Below, in pieces: positions 20,923-30,132 of a stretch of 64,000 bases of DNA; the stretch's first letter is position 1, and every line of letters begins with the position of its first letter. The stretch spans positions 682,001 through 746,000 of the forward strand of contig NZ_AP024850.1 of assembly GCF_024346675.1 (NCBI RefSeq), in the 5' to 3' direction. The notes under the pieces are model-generated. The model was not told the DNA's origin. It ran no database searches and saw only the letters and a program-made list of their open reading frames with translations. The stretch is from Photobacterium sanguinicancri. GTDB taxonomy: Bacteria; Pseudomonadota; Gammaproteobacteria; Enterobacterales; Vibrionaceae. Position numbers and translations under genes: made by a program.

Positions 20923-23376
20923 CTATGCGGCATTGCCCATAGGCTTGTCAGCTTGTAATGGAGCTGCTGCAAGTTCTTGTGGGTCAAAGTCATCGACGTT
21001 GATGGTACGGAGTCGACCGACTTCAGCTTTGCGTAGGAGATCTGCTTCTTGCTCGTTAATTGCATTCAGACTTAAACCGGTATCTGCTAGCTTATCAAGT
21101 TGCATAAATGGGTATTTTTTACCTGCAGCTTGGCAGACGCGATCATAGATCGGCTCAGCGGCTAGAATATCTTTCAGCGCTTGTTCCATCATACCCACGG
21201 CATTATTTTCTACCGCTTCGAGGAACTGACCTCGTCCTAAACGACTACGGCTTTCACAAGGCGTTTGTAAAATACGTGCTACTTTATGGTCTAGTTTATC
21301 CGTTGGCTTTTGGCGTCCAAGTCCCATAGGGAAGAGTACGATGCGCAGTAATCCCGCGACAGGGCGATTGGGGAAATTACGTAAGAATTGATCCAATGCT
21401 TGTTCTGTCTGGTAGAGCGAATCTTGCATGCCCCAATGTACTAGAGGTAGATCGTCTTTTTTCTCACCTTCTTCGCTAAAACGCTTCAGTGTGGCTGAAG
21501 AAAGATATAGCTGACTGAGTATGTCGCCTAGTCGTGCAGAGAGGCGCTCTTTACGTTTCAGTGAACCGCCCAACACAACCATGGATATATCAGCAAGTAG
21601 TGCGAGGTTGGCACTATAGCGGTTGAGCTGTTGATAATAACGGGCAGTTTCATCTTTACGCGGTGTATTAGAACCTCGCCCATCAGTCAGACCAAACCAG
21701 AAAGAACGGATGACGTTACTGATAACAAAGCCGACATGGCCAAAGAGCGATTGATCAAAATCGTTTAGCGCTTGTTCTTCGTTCTCGTTGTACGCCGCAT
21801 TCATTTCTGCAAGGACATATGGGTGGCAACGGATAGCCCCTTGACCAAAGATAATCATCGAGCGAGTCAGGATGTTGGCACCTTCAACGGTCACGGCAAT
21901 CGGGGCACCTTGATAGCCTCGAGCAAGGAAATTACTCGGCCCCATACAGATACCCTTACCGCCAGCGATATCCATTGCATCAATGACACTTTGTTGGCTG
22001 CGGTGGGTACAGTGGTATTTCACTATTGCAGAAATAACAGATGGTTTTTCACCAAGGTCGATCCCTGCAACAGTCAGACTGCTGGCTGCATCCATTACAT
22101 AAGTATTACCGGCAATACGTGCTAACGGTTCTTCAATGCCTTCCATTTTACCGATAGGTAATTTGAATTGACGACGAATACGCGCATAGGCACCCGTTGC
22201 TAAAGCCGCTGTTTTTAACCCCCCTGTTGCATTTGATGGCAGAGTAATACCGCGGCCAACAGATAAACATTCGACCAACATACGCCAGCCTTGGCCTGCC
22301 ATTTCTTGGCCACCAATGATGAAGCTAATTGGAACAAAGACTTTTTCACCTTGGGTTGGGCCATTTTGGAATGGCACATTCAGTGGGAAGTGACGACGAC
22401 CAATTTTAACACCATGAATGTCCGTTGGAATGAGGGCACAGGTAATCCCTAAATCTTCTTCGTTTCCGAGGTGGTGCTCTGGGTCGAACAGCTTAAATGC
22501 CAGCCCAAGCACCGTCGCGACCGGCGCAAGGGTGATGTAACGTTTGTTCCACGTGAGTTCCATACCAAGTACTTCTTCGCCTTGCCACATCCCTTTTTTG
22601 ACAATCCCAAAATCAGGAATAGAGCCTGCATCTGAACCAGCTTCTGGGCTTGTAAGCGCAAAACATGGAATTTCTTTACCTTCCGCAAGGCGAGGTAAGT
22701 AGTGGTTTTTCTGTTCTTCAGTTCCGTAGTGTTGCAATAGTTCACCAGGGCCCAAAGAGTTTGGAACGCCTACGGTTGAGGATAAGACACCTGATACACC
22801 GGTCAGTTTTTGCAGTACCAGCGATTGTGCGTAGGCTGAATAGTCTAAACCGCCATATTCTTTTTTGATGATCATGGCGAAGAACTTGTGATCTTTTAAG
22901 TATTGCCAGATCTCAGGTGGTAGATCGGCCAGCTCATGAGTGATTTGGTAGTCATTGGTCATGCGGCAGACTTCGTTGACTGGGCCGTCAAGAAATGCTT
23001 TTTCTTCTGCGCTTAGGCGGGGGGCCGGAATATCATGCATTTTGTTCCAGTCAGGTGCCCCACGAAATAAATCAGCTTCCCACCATACCGTACCCGCATC
23101 GATGGCTTCCTTTTCGGTGCGGGACATTTCTGGCATCACTTTTTTAAACATACCTAACGCAGGTTTGCTTAAGAGTTGTTTACGAACCGAGGTAATGTTT
23201 AGAGGGATAGCGATGGCTAAAAAGATTAACCAGCTAAATTGACCGGCCACATCGAGCACGGTGCCGATGGCTAGGCCTGCTGCAATAGCAAGCGTGAAGG
23301 TGCGTAGGTTCGCGCGATGGTAGGCGAGTAACCCGATTAAACCGATCAGACCGAGCAGGTACACAAAAGTGACCAT
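20923..23376 (-). CDS. fadE: Acyl-CoA dehydrogenase FadE
   Basis: Catalyses the first step of fatty acid beta-oxidation, the FAD-dependent oxidation of acyl-CoA to trans-2-enoyl-CoA. The protein is 817 residues (E. coli FadE 814). Two or three N-terminal hydrophobic segments (residues 1-65) indicate membrane attachment. The acyl-CoA dehydrogenase core follows with [15 protein letters not shown] around residue 237 (FAD and substrate contact) and the FadE-type extended C-terminal domain. AAGGAG lies 6 bases before the ATG. A FadR-like operator lies 72 bases upstream of the start codon. In E. coli too, fadE neighbours gmhA and yafJ. Confidence 0.95.
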   Translation of the reverse strand: MVTFVYLLGLIGLIGLLAYHRANLRTFTLAIAAGLAIGTVLDVAGQFSWLIFLAIAIPLNITSVRKQLLSKPALGMFKKVMPEMSRTEKEAIDAGTVWWEADLFRGAPDWNKMHDIPAPRLSAEEKAFLDGPVNEVCRMTNDYQITHELADLPPEIWQYLKDHKFFAMIIKKEYGGLDYSAYAQSLVLQKLTGVSGVLSSTVGVPNSLGPGELLQHYGTEEQKNHYLPRLAEGKEIPCFALTSPEAGSDAGSIPDFGIVKKGMWQGEEVLGMELTWNKRYITLAPVATVLGLAFKLFDPEHHLGNEEDLGITCALIPTDIHGVKIGRRHFPLNVPFQNGPTQGEKVFVPISFIIGGQEMAGQGWRMLVECLSVGRGITLPSNATGGLKTAALATGAYARIRRQFKLPIGKMEGIEEPLARIAGNTYVMDAASSLTVAGIDLGEKPSVISAIVKYHCTHRSQQSVIDAMDIAGGKGICMGPSNFLARGYQGAPIAVTVEGANILTRSMIIFGQGAIRCHPYVLAEMNAAYNENEEQALNDFDQSLFGHVGFVISNVIRSFWFGLTDGRGSNTPRKDETARYYQQLNRYSANLALLADISMVVLGGSLKRKERLSARLGDILSQLYLSSATLKRFSEEGEKKDDLPLVHWGMQDSLYQTEQALDQFLRNFPNRPVAGLLRIVLFPMGLGRQKPTDKLDHKVARILQTPCESRSRLGRGQFLEAVENNAVGMMEQALKDILAAEPIYDRVCQAAGKKYPFMQLDKLADTGLSLNAINEQEADLLRKAEVGRLRTINVDDFDPQELAAAPLQADKPMGNAA

Positions 23377-23447
23377 GGTGATTCTCCTTAATCTTGGTGC
23401 GACTAATTTTAATTATGTTTGTCGTGTAGGTACGTTTTATGCTAGGT

Positions 23448-23464
23448 AAGAGGTCTTACCACTT
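23448..23464 (-). promoter_or_regulatory. FadR operator upstream of fadE
   Basis: On the minus strand the 17-mer AAGTGGTAAGACCTCTT has the FadR core TGGTNNGACC with the expected flanking A and T bases. It lies 72 bp upstream of the fadE start codon, a suitable place for repression. A loose -35/-10 pair (TTTACA, TACAAT) is just upstream of it, so the site would fall near the transcription start. Confidence 0.78.
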
Positions 23465-23861
23465 GTGATAATTGTAAGTGTTTTTTTAACAAAATGTAAA
23501 ATACTTTTCTGCTCTGAAAGTGAACAGTTACATAACCAGTTGTAGTTAAGGCCTTGCTATCACTGGGGTTGACTGAGATCAGTAAGATGCATTTTTGACC
23601 TTGCTAAAAAACCTAATAGGTCTAACATACGCATATCTTGTGATGTTGCTCACGTTCCTGAGTCGCTTGTTTTTTCGTCATATCCCCATGCTTCCTTGCT
23701 TAAGTGTGTTGATTGTTCGTTTAGCTACTCATCCTCAGTGACAATATCTACCTATATTTGTTGCCTTACCCGAACTCCGACTGACACATGCCCGCCGGAA
23801 TCCCTCTCTCGGGTGGACAGCTATTTCTGTTGAATCTGTTGCTTAATTGCAGGAGCTCGTA
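23465..23861. other. Intergenic region between fadE and dauA
   Basis: About 400 bases without a gene. The left end holds the fadE promoter side. The right end (about 23760-23850) is more G+C-rich and contains short complementary runs (CCCG at 23791-23794, CGGG near 23818), which could form a weak leader structure for dauA. I cannot assign a known riboswitch. Confidence 0.4.
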
Positions 23862-25586
23862 GTGTTGTTATTTCATGCTTTACGCCAAGCGTGGGACGAA
23901 GGCTTTTCTTCTTCCAAAATTCGTGCTGATTTAATTGCGGGTATTACCGTCGGTGTTGTGGCTATTCCATTGGGGATGGCACTGGCAATCGCAGTCGGTG
24001 TTCCTCCGCAACACGGCCTATATACGGTTATTGTGGCAGGTTTATTGGCTGCATTATTTGGTGGTTCACGTTTTAATATTTCGGGACCAACCGCGGCGTT
24101 TGTCGTTATTTTATTGCCTATTACTCAACAGTACGGTTTATCCGGTTTAATGCTGGCGACGTTAATGTCGGGCATGATTCTGGTACTAATGGGGATCTTA
24201 CGCTTAGGTCAGTTGGTTGCATATGTGCCATACCCTGTTACGACGGGCTTTACGGCGGGTATTGGCTTGGTGATTGCGTTTTTGCAGTTGAAAGATTTAC
24301 TTGGTCTACATGTGGCAACGAACCCAGTACATTTTCCTGAGAAAGTGATGGCTTACGCGCAGGCGCTACCTTCAACAAACGGTGCGGATGCAGCTGTAGG
24401 TTTTGCTACGATTGCGATTTTTATTGGTTGGGCCAAACTAAAAACGCGTATTCCACCACACGTTGTAGCCTTACTGGCTGGTACTGTTATTGCCTTAGTT
24501 GTGAATAACATGACGGGGGCGCATGTTGGTTTATTGGGTGAAAAATTCCAATACCAGATTGGTGACTTAATTGGCCAAGGTATTCCTCAAGTATTACCAC
24601 AATTTACCTTACCTTGGAGTGCTGATGGCATGAATTGGCAGCTGGTGGTTGATTTGTTACCAGCGGCATTCACTATCGCAATGCTAGGTTGTATTGAGTC
24701 TTTACTGTGTGCCGTTGTTGCCGATGGTATGACAGGTAAAAAGCATAATCCGGACGCTGAATTAGTAGGGCAGGGCATTGCGAATATGGTCGTGCCATTT
24801 TTTGGTGGTATTCCAGCAACAGCCGCTATTGCGCGTACTGCAACCAACATTCGTGCTGGTGCATTCTCGCCAGTTTCTGCCATTGTTCATGCATTGTTTG
24901 TGCTGACAGCGATGATTGTGCTGGCACCTGCGTTATCGTATATCCCGATGAGTGCATTAGCGGGTTTACTTATTATGGTTGCTTGGAATATGTCTGAAGC
25001 ACCACATTTTGTACATACCTTAAAAGTTGCGCCACGCCGTGATGTTGCTGTGCTGCTAACATGCTTTAGCTTAACCGTCGTGTTCGACATGGTTGTTGCC
25101 GTTGTTGTGGGTTTACTGCTTGCTGGGGTGTTGTTTATTCATCGTATCGCTAGCTTAACAACTGTGTCAGTTGCTAAGTCTCATCCACACCTTGAGTTAG
25201 GTGATGATGTTGTGGTTTATGATATTAATGGCCCGCTCTTTTTTGCGGCTAGCGAAAAAGCCTTTGCGGTAATAGATAATGCGTTAACGGGCACTCGTGC
25301 TGTGGTCTTAGATTTTTCGGATGTGACGACCATAGATATTACGGCGATCCATGCATTAGAAAATGCAGTTGATCGTATTCGTGATTACCCTGTTTATTTC
25401 TATGGTGTTGCACCGCATGTCGGTACAAAACTGAGCAATGCAGGTGTTTTTGCGGGTGAAAATATTGCGTTAGTGGCGGATGTTGCATCATTACGTAAGC
25501 AATTAGCGCAAAACGCTGACAATGTCTCGGTTCAGGAGTCGACACCCTCGACTGTTTCTTTGTACACTGCTGATACTGGCGCGTAA
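23862..25586 (+). CDS. dauA: SulP-family anion/dicarboxylate transporter (DauA-like)
   Basis: Inner-membrane SLC26/SulP transporter, 574 residues. It has a long hydrophobic core (residues about 25-420). The N-terminal signature IAGITVGVVAIPLGMALAIAVGVPPQHGLYT has P-x-x-x-A helices and is followed by FNISGPTAAFVVIL. The C-terminal cytoplasmic STAS domain (about 440-550) has VVLDFSDVTTIDITAIHAL. E. coli DauA (YchM) carries C4-dicarboxylates such as succinate; other SulP proteins carry sulfate or bicarbonate, so the substrate is open. I start at GTG 23862, with AGGAG at 23851-23855; an in-frame TTG five codons earlier is less likely. Confidence 0.82.
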   Translation: MLLFHALRQAWDEGFSSSKIRADLIAGITVGVVAIPLGMALAIAVGVPPQHGLYTVIVAGLLAALFGGSRFNISGPTAAFVVILLPITQQYGLSGLMLATLMSGMILVLMGILRLGQLVAYVPYPVTTGFTAGIGLVIAFLQLKDLLGLHVATNPVHFPEKVMAYAQALPSTNGADAAVGFATIAIFIGWAKLKTRIPPHVVALLAGTVIALVVNNMTGAHVGLLGEKFQYQIGDLIGQGIPQVLPQFTLPWSADGMNWQLVVDLLPAAFTIAMLGCIESLLCAVVADGMTGKKHNPDAELVGQGIANMVVPFFGGIPATAAIARTATNIRAGAFSPVSAIVHALFVLTAMIVLAPALSYIPMSALAGLLIMVAWNMSEAPHFVHTLKVAPRRDVAVLLTCFSLTVVFDMVVAVVVGLLLAGVLFIHRIASLTTVSVAKSHPHLELGDDVVVYDINGPLFFAASEKAFAVIDNALTGTRAVVLDFSDVTTIDITAIHALENAVDRIRDYPVYFYGVAPHVGTKLSNAGVFAGENIALVADVASLRKQLAQNADNVSVQESTPSTVSLYTADTGA

Positions 25587-25648
25587 TAATGAAGGGTCGC
25601 GTGCGGCCCTATAGATGCGTGCATTAACGAATAATAAGAGAATAGCCT

Positions 25649-26230
25649 ATGTACCAAGATCTAATTCGTGCAGAGCTAACCGAAGCTGCTGACGTACTGA
25701 ACCACTTTTTAAGTGATGATAAAAACATGGCCGACATTGAAGCCGCTGCTAAGCTATTGGCTGCGTCATTCAAACAAGGTGGTAAAGTATTATCATGCGG
25801 TAATGGTGGCTCTCACTGCGATGCTATGCACTTTGCTGAAGAGTTGACAGGTCGCTACCGTGAGAACCGCCCAGGCTACCCTGGTATCGCGATTTCAGAT
25901 CCAAGTCATCTATCGTGTGTAAGTAATGATTTTGGCTACGACTACGTATTCTCACGTTACCTTGAAGCTGTTGGCTCAAAGGGTGATGTGTTGTTTGGTC
26001 TATCAACATCAGGCAATTCAGGTAATATTTTAAAAGCGATTGAAGCTGCACATGCGAAAGGCATGAAAGTGATTGCGTTAACCGGTAAAGACGGCGGCAA
26101 AATGGCGGGTCTTGCCGATGTTGAAATTCGCGTACCACATTTTGGCTTTGCTGACCGAATTCAAGAAGTACATATTAAGATCATTCATATCTTAATCATG
26201 CTAGTTGAAAAGGAAATGGTTGCGGAATAA
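25649..26230 (+). CDS. gmhA: Sedoheptulose-7-phosphate isomerase
   Basis: First enzyme of ADP-L-glycero-D-manno-heptose synthesis for lipopolysaccharide inner core; it converts sedoheptulose 7-phosphate to D-glycero-D-manno-heptose 7-phosphate. The SIS-fold protein is 193 residues. Family residues are at the E. coli positions: Glu65 (HFAEELTGR) and His180 (IKIIHI), with phosphate-binding segments [12 protein letters not shown] and LSTSGNSGN. It is downstream of dauA by 62 bp and upstream of the yafJ gene, as in E. coli. Confidence 0.96.
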   Translation: MYQDLIRAELTEAADVLNHFLSDDKNMADIEAAAKLLAASFKQGGKVLSCGNGGSHCDAMHFAEELTGRYRENRPGYPGIAISDPSHLSCVSNDFGYDYVFSRYLEAVGSKGDVLFGLSTSGNSGNILKAIEAAHAKGMKVIALTGKDGGKMAGLADVEIRVPHFGFADRIQEVHIKIIHILIMLVEKEMVAE

Positions 26231-26241
26231 CCCTTTTACTT

Positions 26242-26275
26242 GAGGTTAGTTGGCTGACCGAGTACAACTAACCTC
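26242..26275 (+). other. Perfect 11-bp stem-loop between gmhA and yafJ
   Basis: GAGGTTAGTTG (26242-26252) and CAACTAACCTC (26265-26275) are perfectly complementary around a 12-nt loop. There is no T-run, so it is not a standard terminator; it could protect the gmhA mRNA 3' end or mark a processing site. Confidence 0.6.
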
Positions 26276-26326
26276 GTGTGAAGAGTTCTTACGTTTAGCT
26301 TTTAAGAAAAAAGGGCATAAAGGAAT

Positions 26327-27112
26327 ATGTGTGAATTGCTTGGCATGAGCGCCAATGTGCCAACCGATATCTGCTTCAGCTTTACAGGCTTGATGCAGCG
26401 GGGTGGAAATACCGGCCCACATCGTGATGGTTGGGGAATTACGTTTTACGAAGGTAAAGGCTTTCGTACGTTTAAAGACCCGAATCCAAGCTGTAAATCA
26501 CGTATTGCTGAATTGGTACAGGAATATCCAATAAAAAGCTGTGCTGTGGTCAGCCACATTCGTCAGGCGAATCGCGGTGGTGTGTGTTTAGAAAATACCC
26601 ATCCATTTACGCGAGAGTTGTGGGGACGTTATTGGACATTTGCTCATAATGGGCAATTGACTGATTACCAGCTATTAGCAACGGGTCGTTTTCAGCCTGT
26701 CGGCGATACGGATAGTGAGATGGCTTTTTGTTGGTTACTTAATCAGCTTGAAGCGAAGTTTTCTCAACGCCCAACAGATCCTGATGAACTGTATGGCTTT
26801 ATGGCAACGTGTTGCGATGAACTGCGTAAACTTGGGGTATATAATATGCTGCTAAGTGACGGGGATGATGTGGTGACATATTGCACCAATAACCTTCATT
26901 GGATTACCCGTCGAGCGCCATTTGGCCAAGCGTCATTGATTGATGAAGATGTCACGATAGATTTTAATCAAGAAACAACTCCGAATGATGTTGTGACCGT
27001 GATAGCTACTCAGCCACTCACGAATGATGAAAATTGGCATAAAATGGCCGTTGGTGAAATGAATGTATTCCACTTTGGTGAGCCGATTTTTAACCGAGTG
27101 GCATCAAAGTAA
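26327..27112 (+). CDS. yafJ: Class II glutamine amidotransferase-like protein YafJ
   Basis: A stand-alone class II (Ntn-type) glutaminase domain, 261 residues. Cys2 after Met1 (MCELLGMSAN) would be the catalytic nucleophile once Met is removed. Other class II features are GPHRDGWG, SHIRQANRG and FAHNGQL with the oxyanion Asn-Gly. The acceptor of the released ammonia is not known. Conserved neighbour of gmhA. A bidirectional terminator follows. Confidence 0.88.
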   Translation: MCELLGMSANVPTDICFSFTGLMQRGGNTGPHRDGWGITFYEGKGFRTFKDPNPSCKSRIAELVQEYPIKSCAVVSHIRQANRGGVCLENTHPFTRELWGRYWTFAHNGQLTDYQLLATGRFQPVGDTDSEMAFCWLLNQLEAKFSQRPTDPDELYGFMATCCDELRKLGVYNMLLSDGDDVVTYCTNNLHWITRRAPFGQASLIDEDVTIDFNQETTPNDVVTVIATQPLTNDENWHKMAVGEMNVFHFGEPIFNRVASK

Positions 27113-27130
27113 ACGCGTTATTTGAATCAT

Positions 27131-27168
27131 AAAAAAACGCAGTCAATGTAAATTGACTGCGTTTTTTA
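27131..27168. terminator. Bidirectional terminator between yafJ and purN
   Basis: ACGCAGTCAA (27137-27146) and TTGACTGCGT (27153-27162) form a perfect stem with a 6-nt loop. There is a T-run on the right and an A-run on the left. Confidence 0.92.
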
Positions 27169-27190
27169 TTATTTATCGTTCGAATGGATA

Positions 27191-27835
27191 TTAATCGTCA
27201 GCAGCATAGCCATGCGAAGCTAAGGTATTACCGTCTAAAGAGGCTTGCCCATCGATCATTGCTAGGCGTTCATTGATAAACCAATGTGCGACTAATGGGT
27301 AGATGCGATGCTCTTGCTCTTGCACGCGTGAAAAAATATTGTCCACAGTGTCATCTGCAAAGATCGGCACTTTAGCTTGTAAAATCACAGGACCACCATC
27401 AAGCTCTTCAGTGACGAAGTGAACACTGGTACCGTGTTCCGTATCGCCTGCATCTAATGCACGCTGGTGGGTATGAAGCCCCGGATACTTAGGTAATAGC
27501 GAAGGATGAATGTTAATCATCTTCCCTTGATAGTGACGCACAAAGTCGCCACTTAGGATCCGCATAAAACCAGCAAGGATAATTAAATCAGGCTGATAGG
27601 CATCGATTTTTTCAATCATTGCCTTATCAAAGGTTTCTCTGTCACTAAAATTAGCCGCAGAGACATGTAAAGCATCGACATTAGCCTGTCGTGCTCGCTC
27701 TAAACCATAGGCGTCAGCTTTGTTTGATAGCACCGCGGCTACTTTTGCATTCGCGATGATACTATTTTCACAAGCATCTAAAATTGCCTGTAGGTTTGAG
27801 CCATTTCCTGAGATCAGGACAACGATATTTTTCAT
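27191..27835 (-). CDS. purN: Phosphoribosylglycinamide formyltransferase (GART, folate-dependent)
   Basis: Third step of de novo purine synthesis: transfers a formyl group from 10-formyl-tetrahydrofolate to GAR. The protein is 214 residues. Catalytic residues are visible: Asn108 and His110 in MINIHPSLLPKYPG, and Asp146 in TEELDGGPV. The N-terminal SGNGSNLQAI loop binds phosphate. It follows purM by 12 bp and forms the purMN operon known from E. coli. The C-terminal tail after the catalytic core is short and acidic. Confidence 0.95.
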   Translation of the reverse strand: MKNIVVLISGNGSNLQAILDACENSIIANAKVAAVLSNKADAYGLERARQANVDALHVSAANFSDRETFDKAMIEKIDAYQPDLIILAGFMRILSGDFVRHYQGKMINIHPSLLPKYPGLHTHQRALDAGDTEHGTSVHFVTEELDGGPVILQAKVPIFADDTVDNIFSRVQEQEHRIYPLVAHWFINERLAMIDGQASLDGNTLASHGYAADD

Positions 27836-27847
27836 TGCCGTACTGCC

Positions 27848-28888
27848 TTACTTAATTTCTACTTGCTCTTCGCCAGCTTCAACATTTGCAATTTCACCCA
27901 GCAGCCAAGCGTTTTCGCCTTCAGCTGTTAGGATCTCGATTGCTTGTGCTGCTTGCTCTTGAGGTAGAGCGATAACAAGACCAACACCACAGTTAAAGGT
28001 ACGGTACATTTCGTACGTTTCAACGTTACCTGCTTGCTGTAGCCAGTTGAAAATAGCAGGCCACTGCCAGCTTGAACCGTCAACAACTGCTTTTGTTCCT
28101 TCTGGTAGTACGCGTGGGATATTTTCCCAGAAACCACCACCAGTGATGTGTGAAATAGCGTGAACATCACAGCTTTCCATCATCTTAAGCGTAGATTTAA
28201 CGTAGATTTTAGTTGGCGTTAGCAGGTGTTCTGCCAGTGACTTGCCTTCTAGTTCTTCGTTAAGGTCTGCATTTGAAACTTCGATGATCTTACGAATTAA
28301 CGAGTAACCGTTAGAGTGTGGGCCACTTGAGCCAACTGCGATTAGCGCATCGCCAGCTTTTACTTTCGTACCATCGATAACTTCTGATTTCTCAGCAACA
28401 CCCACACAGAAACCTGCAACGTCGTAGTCTTCGCCGTGGTACATGCCTGGCATTTCCGCCGTTTCACCACCAATCAAAGAACAACCTGATTGCACACAGC
28501 CTTCACCAATACCGGCAACAACTGCAGCTGCTGTATCGATATCAAGTTTACCTGTTGCATAGTAATCAAGGAAGAATAGAGGTTCTGCGCCTTGAACGAT
28601 AAGGTCGTTCACACACATAGCAACAAGGTCAATACCAATGGTATCGTGTTGTTTCAGATCCATCGCAAGACGTAGTTTAGTCCCTACGCCATCGGTGCCT
28701 GATACCAATACTGGCTCTTTATATTTAGTCGGTAGGGAGCACAATGCCCCAAAACCACCAATACCGCCCATCACTTCAGGACGACGAGTGCGTTTAACCA
28801 CACCTTTAATACGATCAACCAACGCATTACCTGCATCGATATCAACACCAGCATCTTTATAACTAAGAGAAGAATTATTGCCGCTCAC
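27848..28888 (-). CDS. purM: Phosphoribosylformylglycinamidine cyclo-ligase (AIR synthetase)
   Basis: Fifth step of purine synthesis, closing the imidazole ring to give AIR. The protein is 346 residues, the family length. Motifs include [19 protein letters not shown] at the start, the GIGGFGAL and [15 protein letters not shown]-binding segments, [13 protein letters not shown], and the [16 protein letters not shown] block. It starts with GTG at 28888, with GAGGA about 7 bases upstream. A PurR-like box lies 116-131 bases upstream of the start, which fits purine repression. Confidence 0.96.
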   Translation of the reverse strand: MSGNNSSLSYKDAGVDIDAGNALVDRIKGVVKRTRRPEVMGGIGGFGALCSLPTKYKEPVLVSGTDGVGTKLRLAMDLKQHDTIGIDLVAMCVNDLIVQGAEPLFFLDYYATGKLDIDTAAAVVAGIGEGCVQSGCSLIGGETAEMPGMYHGEDYDVAGFCVGVAEKSEVIDGTKVKAGDALIAVGSSGPHSNGYSLIRKIIEVSNADLNEELEGKSLAEHLLTPTKIYVKSTLKMMESCDVHAISHITGGGFWENIPRVLPEGTKAVVDGSSWQWPAIFNWLQQAGNVETYEMYRTFNCGVGLVIALPQEQAAQAIEILTAEGENAWLLGEIANVEAGEEQVEIK

Positions 28889-29003
28889 AAGAGTTTCCTC
28901 ACGGTATGTACACCAAACACATTAAATAATCGTACTGATTAGGCCATTATTTAATGGGGCTGAAGTAGAAATCGTGGGTATGATAACAGCAGTCGTGGCG
29001 GAA

Positions 29004-29019
29004 AGGGAAACGTTTGCGT
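29004..29019 (-). promoter_or_regulatory. PurR-like operator upstream of purM
   Basis: The 16-mer read on the minus strand is ACGCAAACGTTTCCCT. It agrees with the palindromic PurR consensus ACGCAAACGTTTGCGT at 14 of 16 positions and lies upstream of the purMN operon, a known PurR target in E. coli. Confidence 0.75.
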
Positions 29020-29191
29020 CAATATTTTTGGTTTGCGAATTTCTCGTGAATATCGATGATATTTTAAGCGTAGCCCTGTGGTGAGCATTGGTGATGAAAA
29101 AACTGCGTAAGAGAATGGATGATCATTTATGTATAGCGTTTTAATTCTGCTGTGTCTGTTGATTCATTTTTTAGAGATATAAACCTTCCTG

Positions 29192-29207
29192 AGACAAACG
29201 TTTGCTT
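29192..29207 (+). promoter_or_regulatory. Second PurR-like operator, on the upp side
   Basis: AGACAAACGTTTGCTT matches the PurR consensus at 13 of 16 positions and keeps the perfect central palindrome CAAACGTTTG. It is 117 bases before the upp start codon and 188 bp from the purM-side box. Confidence 0.6.
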
Positions 29208-29323
29208 AAAGAAGCAACAAACACACAAAAAAAGCGTGTTTAAGTGAATGAGTCGCTAAAATTTAGGAAGGTATCGTGTACAATAGCGCGATTTTATATT
29301 TTTTTTGCTGTTAGGAGTCATAG

Positions 29324-29950
29324 ATGAAAGTCGTTGAGGTTAAACACCCACTTGTTAAACATAAGATTGGCCTTATGCGTGAAGGTGATATCAGCACTAA
29401 GCGTTTCCGTGAATTAGCAACGGAAGTTGGTAGCTTGCTGACTTATGAAGCAACGGCAGACTTCGAGACGGAAAAAGTGACAATTGAAGGCTGGAACGGT
29501 CCAGTTGAAATTGATCAATTGAAAGGTAAAAAAGTAACAGTTGTGCCTATTCTTCGTGCGGGTCTTGGCATGATGGACGGCGTACTTGAGCATATGCCAA
29601 GTGCACGTATCAGCGTTGTCGGTATCTACCGTGATGAAGAAACACTAGAGCCAGTACCTTACTTCAACAAACTAGCATCAAACATTGATGAGCGTATCGC
29701 TCTTGTTGTTGATCCAATGCTAGCAACTGGCGGTTCTATGATTGCAACACTTGATCTTCTTAAAGAGCAAGGCTGTAAATCATTCAAAGTGCTTGTACTT
29801 GTTGCTGCGCCAGAAGGTATTGCTGCACTAGAAAAAGCACACCCAGATGTAGAGCTATATACTGCAGCTATCGATGAGAAGCTTAATGATAAAGGCTACA
29901 TCGTACCTGGTCTTGGTGATGCAGGTGATAAAATCTTCGGCACTAAATAA
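29324..29950 (+). CDS. upp: Uracil phosphoribosyltransferase
   Basis: Pyrimidine salvage enzyme making UMP from uracil and PRPP. The length of 208 residues is identical to E. coli Upp. The PRPP-binding loop is [12 protein letters not shown] (about residues 127-138), and the C-terminal uracil-binding segment is [23 protein letters not shown] lies 8 bases before the ATG. Divergent from purMN as in E. coli; here the partner permease uraA is on the opposite strand and not in an operon with upp. Confidence 0.97.
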   Translation: MKVVEVKHPLVKHKIGLMREGDISTKRFRELATEVGSLLTYEATADFETEKVTIEGWNGPVEIDQLKGKKVTVVPILRAGLGMMDGVLEHMPSARISVVGIYRDEETLEPVPYFNKLASNIDERIALVVDPMLATGGSMIATLDLLKEQGCKSFKVLVLVAAPEGIAALEKAHPDVELYTAAIDEKLNDKGYIVPGLGDAGDKIFGTK

Positions 29951-29973
29951 GCCGAATTGATTTTACGCATAAT

Positions 29974-30002
29974 AAAAAGCCGAACCTTGGTTCGGCTTTT
30001 TT
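29974..30002 (+). terminator. Terminator of upp
   Basis: AAAAAGCCGAACC pairs with GGTTCGGCTTTTT, giving a strong hairpin with flanking A and T runs directly after the stop codon. Confidence 0.92.
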
Positions 30003-30086
30003 GATCTTGTGATGTGCTCTGTCCCGAATTGTATTGGCACATTGAGGACGCAGTATGGCAACATCTTTTAGCTATGAAATAGACAT

Positions 30087-30118
30087 AAAAACGGCAACCA
30101 TAAGGTTGCCGTTTTTAT
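30087..30118. terminator. Terminator of uraA
   Basis: AAAAACGGCAACC (30087-30099) and GGTTGCCGTTTTT (30104-30116) form a perfect 13-bp stem with a 4-nt loop. It serves uraA on the minus strand and can also stop read-through from upp. Confidence 0.92.
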
Positions 30119-30132
30119 TATTTGGCTAGCTG

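Noticed and set aside
21772..22125. A 117-codon open frame opposite fadE
   Set aside because: Antisense to a well-conserved enzyme, with no ribosome binding site or recognisable motif.
23760..23850. Possible riboswitch in front of dauA
   Set aside because: Only short complementary runs were found and no known aptamer core (c-di-GMP, SAM, TPP and similar) could be recognised.
30003..30086. Short gene between upp and uraA
   Set aside because: The only starts give peptides of about 9 residues or stop at once; the stretch is spacer between two terminators.
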